Assembly: GCA_025024175.1 (NCBI GenBank)
Contig: QCXZ01000003.1
Location: forward strand, 37,844,257-37,908,256
Reading direction: 5' to 3'
DNA length: 64,000 nucleotides
Origin: Rhyzopertha dominica
Taxonomy: Eukaryota; Arthropoda; Insecta; Coleoptera; Bostrichidae
Shown piece after piece: positions 34,401-46,400 of the stretch. Made by a program: the position numbers and the translations under genes. The notes under the pieces were generated by a model. That model saw only the letters and a list, made by a program, of their open reading frames with translations. It was not told where the DNA came from and did not search any database. Within the stretch, counting starts at the first letter, position 1. The number at the start of each line of letters is the position of its first letter.

Positions 34401-37400
34401 GTAAGTATAACCCGATTCGTACTTTTTCCTCTTTTGCTTTTTGCCTTCAAGTTAATCTTTGTACGAAGAATTAGGTGTCTGAGAATAGATATTATGGATA
34501 GATATACTGACTGACATGGAAATTTGAACACCCAGTAATAATAATTGTTTTTTTCGAATACACCTGTTTATTGGAGTGGAATGGAATGCGCTATAAAAAA
34601 ATTAAAATAACATACTTGTAGTAGATATCTCGGCTAGTTGATGTTCATTTTTTTGTAAACACCACGAAATTCTTTTCAAAAAATTATGTAACATCCCCAT
34701 TCAAACTGCTAGTCTACAACATCATATAAAAAGTTATAGCTTTGTATTATAGACTGTTTCGTGAACAGCGATTATTTATCATGAGATGTCTCAAAAACAA
34801 AATTACTGTAGGGTACTGGTACCTTAGCACTTCTTTTGTTTAATTCGACGCCCTTAATCGAATGCACTATAAAAATGGGGTCGTTATATTTGAAATAACA
34901 AACTTGTAGTCGATATCTCGGTCAGTTGATATAAATTTTTTTTGTAAACACCACGAAATTCGTCTTAAAAAACAAAACTTTCGCATTTAAACCACTAGTC
35001 TACGAGATCAAATAGTAAAATTGATTATTATAAACTGTTTCCGTACACACACACACCCTATATATTACCAGGCTCACTACTAAAGGGATTGCAGTGTCCC
35101 GTTAAAATGGCAGAGGTTTGCATGCCTTCAGCTCTGGGTCATAGATGGCGCTGGTGGTGTCACGTCATTCGCTGACGCGTAATAATATTGTACCTACATG
35201 ATTGTGAACAAAAATTATGTTAAATAATTTGGTATTATGCTACTTAAATGTTACAGACCCGCAGTGTATATTTATGCAGTTGTTTTATGGACTATAAAGT
35301 TCAAAGGTTTCCATTGAAATAAACAACTAAATGGCAGCGTGTTAAATGAACTTAGACATTGCGGAAATGCCCGCGACTTCTCTGTATGTGTAGTTCCCGT
35401 AGTTAATTCGAATATATTTTTTCTGCTGTTCATAGTATCCTCATCTCAGCGGATTATGTTGGGCAATGATTAAATTTTCAGTTCATGCGGTACAAGGAAA
35501 ACGGTACAAATTCTATTTAATAAGGTCGTCCTTCTCCCTCGCACAACCCGATCTCAATTATCCTTGTTACCGTCGAATAAACAGGTCGTTTATTATGGCA
35601 ATTCTAATCAAACGGAATTGTTTAACAGAACGTTAAGGCAATCATTCCAAGGCACAATCCAACAAAGCCAGATTATTATCTCGTGCCAAAAATAGGTAGA
35701 TGTTTTTTCCTTCATTAGCCGCCGCCACTGTCGCGTTATTTGTGTTTACCTATACGACCTTAAGTATATATAGCGTCTCATTACAAATGCCCGTGTCGTT
35801 CATACATAAAAAGGATGCAAGGAAATGTTTGTTCCGTCGATCAGAGGTAAATATATTTATTTCGCATTATACGTAATCTTATCTACAATAAAACGTGTTA
35901 TCAGTATAAGTGATGAGAAGTTCAAGGCTTTGCATGTGATGCGTATCACTGCAGTTGCTATAAATTTATTAACATTTTAAAGTAAAAATGCTTGAACGGA
36001 TGTTTGGCATAACCGAGATTGATTTTTTTAACAGTACCCATCTGCATTTCGTAATCTGTCTTAAATGATAAATTTTGAAATTTCATGTTTGTGAGTAAAC
36101 GTTATTCTCGTTGAAAAATTTCAAAAATGAACTACCTGTCACAGTTTTAATGCACCATTCTTATTTGGACCAAGGATAAAATTTTGTTCACGGATCAAAG
36201 ACTAACGTACTGCTTATAAATATTAACAGTCTTAGCAAAAAATAGAGGAGTTTAAGCACTAAGAGAAATTGCAACATTAAACATAAATTCAAAGATGTTA
36301 CCCGTTTATGCTATCTTACTTTTATTACCCATATAGAACACCTAATATGGGGTTACAAAATCAAACATTTAAGAAGGAAGAACTTATCAAATTATGGAAT
36401 TTAATGGTTCTCTTCTTCAGACTCCTCAATCATAAGATCACTCAAGACGAAATTCTAAATACGTTTTCCAAGTTGGATCACTGTTGGAATGCCGGCCCTG
36501 ATGGAATGGGGCTGTAGCCCTCGATCACAAATCGTTATTGCAACACATTTGTAGGTTTTCCTAGACCCAATGAAGTGAGATACTAGCAACAAAAAAATAT
36601 TTCTAATGTTACATTGTCTTATTTTCGCCTTCTAAAGTTTTCCGCCAAATTCAAATATTGCTAACAACGTCAGTTGACCCGGCTAGAGTGGGGAGTGTGG
36701 TGGGATGGCATTTCGCCATGGTAAACCTACCGTGATTTCGCGTTTGACTCATAGAAGAGACATCTGTTCAGTGTTGCCAACTTAGCGGATAAAATCCTCG
36801 CCCAACCGAAAAATATAAGTTTTAGCGGTTAGCAGATATTTTAGGAAATATTATATTTCCTGCTTTTTTACCTAACAATCCAAAATTTTACCAACGTCTC
36901 AATAGTGCTTGTGTGTTTCACGTTGCAGCTCAGACTATCAGATGAGGCAGATATTATTATCTTAAACCAAGTAAAAAGCAAAGAAGCATATTTCTGAAAG
37001 GAACACGAGCTCGACAACGATATTTTAACGTTATAAAATAATTGTAGGAAACTAATAATTATTTATGTAAAATAAATAATAAATATCCTTGTATATCAAC
37101 AGATTACCCTGTCTTAAAAATTTTAGCGGATTCGATGCGGCAATCTAGCGGAATTTCTATCAGCCCCAGTGGCAACACTGTACAGATACACAGATGATCT
37201 GTTTGTTTACATTTGCGTTTGGCTTGATTTTGCGAGGATTTTCTTTAACACAAGCGACGTGCTGTTAGTGCTGCATCTACTGAATATTACCACAATTTTC
37301 GTCTCAATTTTTCTTCGGGTACAATTAAAAATTTCTTCTCTAGACCAACAATACTAGTATTTGCGCATGTTGGTATAAAACATTTCTTTTCAGCAACCAT

Positions 37401-40400
37401 TTCGTCCGCGTTTTGAACGATATAATCGTAATCGATAAACAAAAGCAAAAAAAACACACGAGGGTTACTGTTACTGAGAGGTTATAATGACGCTCTTCGT
37501 CCGTTCGTCGGCAGTTGACAGTGAAAACACGCATAGGCAACTGGAACGCTGAAAATTATTGTGCGCTGGCAACAACACACAGCTGCTGCCAATCACAAGC
37601 GGCGGGGTCAACCTACGTCACACATTCAAATATTTAAACTTTACCATTTTTTTGACGTTTATCTAAGCGATTTTGAAAAAAGATAAGTTAACAGGGGTCT
37701 ATTATTTTTTATGTAGATTCATATTCTGCAATAAAAAAAATATGGTCTACAACCCCATTCCTTTACCTCTTATTAATGACTGTTCCTTTTCTTTGTCTGT
37801 ACAAGCAATTAAGGGTACTCTTTTAGTTTATGAGGCTGGTATAGTTGCGAACAACAGGTGCATATATATGGTGCAGTGTGCACCAGCTGTCTTCGAATCG
37901 ATTACATATTGTTAACGAACTTTTTAAATGTTTTATGGCGCACATAATTCTGTAACATGGTTTTTCAAAGGACATCCAACCTTGGCCAATTTTGCATTAT
38001 ATGAGAACTTCCTAGTAAACACAAATCATATCTTTCGGCCTTATTTCACATTTTTTATTTAATTCTGACATTTGCTGCTTGTTTGAAAATCCTAAATAGA
38101 AACACAAGCTCGAGAAGGATGTTGTTTCAGCTTTCGATTCAACATGGAATCCTCTTCTGCACAATTTATTATCAATACTTTTGGTTGATTACGAATAATT
38201 GAGTTTCAAACACTTCTATCCCGCATAACTTGATTTTTCTATATATAGAACAGCTTATTTATTTTTACTCCATCAGAAGAATTTAATGCTCATCCATTTT
38301 TGTTACAGTACGTGGCATTTTCACTAAATCTGTGATGAATGAAGAGTGGAAAATAAAAAATGTCAAATGAAAAATCGTATAATCAGAACTCAATGTTGGC
38401 ACTTGTTAATGTACCGAACCGTTAAGATGAAAATAAAGCTACAGTAGTAACTACAATTAAAAAATGGTGGAGAAACAAAAGTAATAACAACAAACTTGTC
38501 GCAATTACAAATAACGCAAAACATACAAAAAGATATAAAGATTAAACTAAATGTTCAAACTCTTTATCGTTTTGAATTATACGTTTTTCAGTTTGTTTTA
38601 GAATGCTGGCCAAATTGATTCACAATCCAAAACATTGAACATCCCTCGTGCACTGTTCTTCAAATCTTTTTTATGTCCCCAAATCAAGTAGCCCCTGCAT
38701 GTTAAGTCAGGAGATTTTGGGGGAATTTATACTGCCCGTTGTTTGCAATTGAACTATTACCGAACATTTGTTTTGCGACAGGCTTTAAATTCTTTATACA
38801 AGCTTGCACTGATAACGATTTTTTTTTAAAAATGTATCTGGCGGTATCATGACTTGTTTGTAAAAGTGCAGAGTAAATGTTTATTTTTGAACATTGAAAC
38901 TTTTCCCTGTATAACTCTGTGTAGATTATCTCGGGCCAGAAATGACCATTGTGACTGTTGAACATATCTGTCCAATAAAATTATCATTATCTTGTGGTTT
39001 TAACAAAAATCACTTGAAAATTATGTTCTTGTCTCAGTCTGCTTCAGTTAACTGCTCATCAAGTTGTAATTTGTACCATTTAGGGGCGGTTGCACAAACA
39101 CAGATCGATTTGATCGCCGTGTTAACCTCGGATCAAACCATGGTAACCACGATTTTCAAGCGTTCTTATTGGTGTTGCCATGGTTTGATCCGAGGTTAAC
39201 ATCATGAACAAATTGATCCGCGTTTGTGCAACCGGCCCTTATAGTTTTACAGAACTTTACATATACCTGTTCTTTTTAGATACAACTGTTCTTTCATTAT
39301 CTGCATCGTTGATCATTAGTTTATCTTTGACGGCAATACATACTGTATTATCTAATTGCCGTGAATTCACTAGAAGCCACAGTAAGGTATCATAAGTCGA
39401 TAACGTCACAATGGTCTTTATGTCTTATGTCTTGTGAATGTCGTTTTTCAAACTTATAAAAAAAAACGATGTATTTTTAATAATTCTTTTGTAAGCTTTT
39501 CTAGTTATTTATTAGTGGTGTNTAACTGNAATTAGNCATTAAATTTTAATTTAATTTTCCTGTTTACCTATGACACGCCTAATATCAATTTAATTTTGTC
39601 TGTTAAAGTCTTGTAANAATATACAACCACACCGCCTTTGCCAATATTATATTACAGAACTGGTCGAGTTATATGTAATTCAAAGCAAATATTTGCCAGA
39701 TAACAAAACAAATATTAGAAGGAACAATTTTTGCTCATAATACTATTGATCAAATTTTCCCCCTAGAACATTTTTTTTTATTTCTGTTAGATAACTAAAG
39801 TTACATGGTATACTAATATGAAGTTTTCATTTCAGCTCTTTTAAACAAAAAGCACGAACCACAAGTACTGATTCCAAGGGAAGTTGATCAATATACACTG
39901 GAACAGATGGTATCACAACAGCTGGGAGGCTTCTTGTTGATATTAACACCAATGGGGAAAATTGTCTTTATTTCCCAAACAGTAGAAAACATGTTAGGAC
40001 ACTTACAGGTATATATTAAACTGTATGTGGTATGTATGTAGGTATGTAGGTGTATGTGGTGGAGGTATACTGTTAATAGAGTATGGCAATAATTTTATTT
40101 TGTTCTTGAAAATTTTACAGTTTTAATTCATAGCTTCGACAAGAATAAATTCATTCAGATTTATCATTTAAAATTGTTACCATTGTAAAGCAACCCAATG
40201 AATTTTTCACATACATGCAGCTGCAGTATAATAGCATTCACATTAAATTAGTATAATGATTGTGACCTTGAGGAATCGGCTTTTATTGCTTTTTAAACCA
40301 GAAATATAATTTTTTTTAAATTGATATNTGCTTTCATCATAAATTTAGTTTTAAACTGTCAGTTAGTTGTTATAATTACAGCAACCATTATTCATTCAAT

Positions 40401-43400
40401 ATCTGTTTATAATAAATAAAAAGTATATAAAAACATTTTAAAAAAATGCTTTTATGATGGTGTCCTAAAAGGTAGTAATCAAGAAATAATATGGCTATCC
40501 AGGAAATAATAAAATAAAAATAATTTTTATAATTAAAATCGTAAAATGGTCAATTTTAAAAATACATTTTCATTTTATTATTTCCTGGATATTCAAATTT
40601 TTTTCATATTTGCTACTTTTTAGAAGTTGATCATCAAAGCATTCTTTTAAAAAATATATTTTTTGTATTTTTTTATTTATATCTTTGTAGTCACAAGTAA
40701 AATGAGAGACTACAGTATCGTTTGTCAATTACTATTATATTTTATCTCCAATATAAATCTTTTATCTTTTTAAGCAAAATGAGATACTGCAATATCGTTT
40801 GCCAATTACTATTATATTTTATCTCCTATATAAATCGTTTACCCTTTTACTGTTCACACAATGACACACTGTACAGTCAATATCTAAAAATGAAAATACA
40901 TCATCTAGCGTGAACACGAAGTGTTATGGACGGTTAGGTTAGTTACTAGTTAGGTCTCTGTATTTTGGGAATGTAGTTCTCTGTACTCGTGCAACTGACA
41001 GACGGACCTAGAACCAGACGCACACCCACACAATATAAGTACGGAGAAGCCGTCTTAATAGAAAAGCACTATAAAAAGAATTAAATAGCTCACGTGTTTC
41101 AAGTTTATAAAACTGAATTGCAAATGAATTTATTAACTACAATATCCACATAAAATATAAAACTAACTGCTTTACTGTATTGAATTCATATTTTCCCAGA
41201 CTGACCTAATGGGCCACACAATTTATAACATAACGGCACCTGAAGATCAAGAGAAGCTCCGCCTGTTCATCAGTCCTGATGGTCTCACAGATCCCGAATG
41301 GCGAAAATATTTTACTGTACGTCTTAAAAAGGCCGGCCCAAGAACTGAACCACCTGTTTATGAACAGTGTAGCATAGTGGGCATCCAGAGGAATATTGGT
41401 GGTAATCAATCAGAAGATGCCTCTGGAAGTCCTGGGACATCCACATCGTTGCCAACTGAAGTAAGTTGTTTGCAAGTGAAGGTTTTTCATCTTTTTAGTT
41501 AAAGTGGTTTTGTAGCTTGCCAAAAATGTCAAAGTTAGCTTTAAACGAATAAATGCTGAAATCATCCAGCAGCAGCGTAAAAAATTTAGAGCAAAGAATT
41601 ACATTTATAAAAGGACTAATTTTAATATTCTAAATAAAAAGAGATTTGAACTGAATGCTTGATGGAGGACAATTTTTCAGCTAATGGTAGAAAAGAACAC
41701 TGGATGTGTTTCAAAAATGTGTATTTCTTTAAATCTGTAAGACATACATGTTTCGTTCTGCTAAGCTTTTATCAAAGAGCTCTGCAAACAAATTAAGGCC
41801 GATCATTATGGGGTGGCAGTTTATACAAATGTGGGAAATTACATTTTACAGCGTCATTAATGGGGTTTTTAGTGCTTTAATTGTGAGCAGTTGTTCCAAG
41901 AGTTTTAAACATACACCTTTTTGCATGCTGAATACAGTTTTGAAATTCTTTTCATTAAATAATAATATGTTCGAATTATTTGCATGTTTAGAAAAACATT
42001 TGTAACATCCAAAATACAGATAGGCAAATGTTAGTTATCAGTGGTTACTGTTAGATAACTAGATAATACCTTACTCGAGCTCTGGGTGACAGACAGGGCT
42101 ACCACAAGCCTCTTTGTTCACATCATCTGCTGGTCCTGTTTAGAGCAATTTGCATCAGCTCTGAAACCGGCCCCAGAAATTTACCTGAAATAACAATGCA
42201 CCCATGCCTTGTAACCTAATGAAGCATCCATGAGCCAACAACCGGTAACATGTAACTAGCAAGGATTTCCACCTTTAGACCCCAATCTTTCGGCCATGCA
42301 GTCCATACATTGACTGAATGTAGGATCCAACAGACCACCTAAAATCCCTGGTGGAATAGCGCTTTGCTATACTACCTCTAGCAACCTGTTTGCCCAATTC
42401 TAATTACAATACATGCCTACAGGGTGTCCCATTAGTGCAGCTTGCTCAATAGCTTCTTATTATACATGTCAGAGAAAAAGTACAACAAACTTTACTTCAT
42501 TTTTAACACTCTATAACCTAAAAATATTTTTGTGTATACAAGATGTTCCAGTTTCGCTCCACCCCACTTTTTAATTTTAAACTGGACACCCTATACATAT
42601 GCATTATTGCATGTTTAAATTGCTTGGCAAAATTGAGCAGTACTTTATTAACAGCTCACAGTTTGAGCATTATTTGATGGATATTTTTTAAATTTACATC
42701 ATACTCAAAATTCTCGAAAAGTAAATACAGAAAAACTAGAAGATGAAAAATTCTATATTTAAAGAACAGTAACTTTGATTTACTATTTCTAGCATACTAA
42801 TTTTCGAATTTCGATAAATTAATAATTTTTTTTTAATAGTACGGTATAATTTTTTACACAATCCAATATGGAAATTAATAATCTTTCAATTTTGTTTAGG
42901 CACATATGAGGATATCTTGAGTAAAAAGAATGAAATAAAGACACTGAACAATAATTTAATTCACTATTCCGTCAAACTTGTTGCAATTTATCCCTATTTT
43001 GAATTTGTGCTGTTTGCTTTTTTATGTTGTATTTTATATCATGTATAGAATTAATTTGACAAAAGTAGAAAAAAATCGGTATGACTATGCATTGGTGAAA
43101 GTAAAGGAAATTATTTGTTAGCATCTAGGAATCAGAAATATTCTATGAGGAAATGCCACAATTCTCGTACTTTTCAAAGCTTGAAGGTAACATTTGAAAA
43201 AATGGAAGTATCAATTATTCCAAGACTAAAGAACAGGTTCTGTGACAAAATAGGAATACAAGTGTAAAGGTTTTAGGTAAATATGTCCATATTAGTAAAA
43301 CTAGTATTTTGAAAAATGCGGAGAAAAATAAATGTACAAAATGTAAAATTTATAAGAATTTTTAATAATCAACATAAAAGGGTCAATCGCTAAGTACCCG

Positions 43401-46400
43401 TGTTTGAAAACAGGTGGCGCTACTGACAGAAGGCTAAAGCCACTACTTATATCTGATATAGTGGCTTTAAAGTTAGCATTATTAGTAGGCATTACCTTCG
43501 TGTACTGCCATCTGTCAAAAGAAGCCATACAAAATTTGAAATTTTATTAAGACTGATCTATAGGTTAGTTTTTATTTGACGGCCAGTTCTATCATATGGG
43601 TTTCGTGTTTCATGATAAAATGAAAAAAGAGCGATATCAATCCGTAATTCGTTTTATATTTTTGGATGGAAAAACATGCGAAAAAATAAAAGCGAAGATG
43701 GATGCTGTCTATGGAGACCTTTTACCATCTATAACCACCGCGAGACATCGGTTTAACGAATTTAAACATGGTTGTACATCTGTTTTTGATGAGGCACGGC
43801 CAGGCCAGACGTGATTACTGAGGAAATCATTGAAAAAGTCCATGACATGATTCTCTCTGATTGACGAACTAAAGTGCGCGAAGTAGCACAGGCCGTATGG
43901 AGCGGCAATTAATATTTTACATGATAAATTACATTACGAGAAAAGTGTCTGTCTCACGTGGTCAACAAATGGATACGGCTAATAATGTTCAAGCAGTGTT
44001 TGAACCTATTGAAACGAAATTCTCAGGAGTTTTTTACGTGGAGTCCGTAACCGTTGATGAAACCTGGATGCATTATTACACACCACACACCAGAGACCAA
44101 GCGACAGTCAAAGCAATAGACTTTTGCAGGTGAATCTGCTCCGAAGAAAGCAAAGACGGTCCCATCGGCCAGAAAAGTCATGGCTACGAATTTTGCGGAT
44201 TCAAAGGGAATAATCTTCATGGACTTTTTGCAGAAAAGATCAACGATCACTGTACAGTTAATTATTGGACTGATTTGATAAGAAATTGAAGGAGAGACGT
44301 GCACATTTAGCTAAGAAAAATGTGCTGTTTCAGCACGATAACGCACCAGCACATTCTTGCTGCGCTACGAATTGCTGCCCACCAATACTCGCCCAAACAT
44401 GGTTTGCTGGAAAAAGTTCATTTCAAATGAGCAGGTTATCGCCGAGACAGTACTTTGCTTCTTTTGAAGTGTTTGACAAATCATATTTTTTGAAGGGGTT
44501 AAGGAAGTGGCCAAAACATTGGGAAAAGTGCATCGCTCTAAAAGGGGATTACGTTGAAAAATAGAAAAACAAATATGAAAAAGCTTGCATGCTCATTCCT
44601 AACACAGGTATTTAGTAATCGACCATCGTATGTGGTCGATCAATGTCTGGGGTGGAATTGTAGGAGAATTTGTTATTGGTCCCCACTTTTTTAATGAACA
44701 TGTTAATGGAGACATACTTACATTTTCTGTCAAATTTGTTGTCAGAATTGTTAGATTAATTTTTTTCCATTTGCAGATATTGGTATTTTTCGTAAGGATT
44801 GTAAAACCTGAACCCCTTGCCGACCGTCTAATTGAAGCCAGCAGAGATGAGTATGTAACTCGACATCTGGTAGATGGAAGGATTATTAATTGTGACCAAC
44901 GAATTTCTTACATTGCTGGGTACATGTCTGAAGAGGTTTCTGGACTCTCAGCCTTCAATTTTATGCACAGGGAGGACGTAAGATGGGTTATGATAGCTTT
45001 AAGACAAAGTAAGTAATTTTGCAATTTTTTTATTTATTTTTTAATGAAGTTTAATAATTTGTTAGTTTGCAGTTATCGTAAAGACTTTTTGCATGCTCAA
45101 GAATTGAAAACCATAAAAACCAGATGGTAAAGTAATTCTTGTATTTATATTGAATGATTTTTTCTTGCAGTGTATGATAGGGGAGAAAGTAGAGGGTCTT
45201 CATGTTACCGGCTGCTGTCACGAACGGGACAGTTTATATATTTAAGGACAGTTGGGTTCTTGGAGGTGGATAGTTATGGGGTAGTGGAAAGTTTCGTTTG
45301 TATTAACACTTTGATCTCGGAAAAGGAGGCAAAACGACTGATTAAGGAGATGAAGGAGAGATACTCAGCCATCATCAAATCAGGATCCTGTTCTGTAAGT
45401 ATAAATAACATAACTGTTATTTGAAATGTGTAAACATAGGCAACAGTTTTTTTTTTAATCTCAGTTAAAGTTAAAGTGTCTCACGTAATTGAGTCACGTG
45501 CCGGAAAGAACGCTTTCCAAATTTGTTAAGGAAATAACACTTTCGCCATTGAAAAAACAAATTTAAGATAGCTTTTGTATAACGGTAAATGGTACAGTTT
45601 CATTCATCCTAAAAGAGTTATCAGTAAAGCAACACAAGCTTTATGGACCTGAAGATGCATGGCAGGAAGAACGTTGGGACTAAAACCTAAAATGGTTTAC
45701 AGGGTTTATATAATAGTTGTGATACCCACAGTTATAATGCATCCTTAGTATGGTGACATAAAACCATCAACAGAACTGCAAGAGATAAGCTAAGCAAGCT
45801 ACAAAGACTTGCATACTTGGGAATCACTGCAAGCAGCTCATAACAACATGCTAGCGATATCGGATGTCATACTGATGGCTCAGAAGCAAAGGATGTAACT
45901 GGAGCAGGATTGTATAATATTTGGGAATGTGAAAGCATAAATCTAGGCAGTCTTGCAAGCATTTTCCAAGCTGAAGTCGTGAAAATCACAGCATGTGTTA
46001 GGGCAATGGTACGGAGAACCTTGGAAATGCCCACTATATGTTCCACTTGTTTTGGGAACACACAACAGAGTTATTTTGGAATGGGTTCATTGACACCAAG
46101 GGAAGGCAGTGAGAGAGAGCAGACTTAATACCCTTAGTGCAAAAGTTTGCTGCAATTAAACGGGCCTCATTGAAAATGTGTAATTCGTCTGCTTACGGGA
46201 CATTGTTGTTTAAGAAAATACTTATCTAGAAATTATATAGCAAATGATGCTACATATGGGAAGTGCACCATATTCTATGTGAATGTCTAGCACCATTGGA
46301 AAAAAGACGTTTCTTTAGGATACCATTTGCAGAATTTGAGGAGATTGTACAAGCACCCATTTACTGTATCCTAAAATTTATTGGGAATACAGGATTAATG

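Larger units (their letters stand above)
34401..39835 (+). other. Met intron after the bHLH exon (5.4 kb)
   Basis: Contains a direct duplication (34.58/34.86 kb), an RT fragment (36.4 kb), a hAT-like MITE (36.8 kb), an antisense DDE transposase remnant (38.5-39.0 kb) and a Harbinger-type MITE (39.08 kb). The stretch 35,350-35,880 shows no transposon signature and is GC-richer than average. N bases occur at about 39,522-39,617. Confidence 0.85.
41461..44776 (+). other. Met intron between PAS-A and PAS-B (3.3 kb)
   Basis: Holds a small MITE (42,420-42,593), a dead mariner (43,596-44,566) and a transposase fragment directly against the next acceptor (44,630-44,735). A GC-richer, unassigned stretch at about 42,060-42,400 may be a LINE 3' region. 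A short palindrome TAAAGCCACTA/TAGTGGCTTTA lies near 43,434-43,468. Confidence 0.8.
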
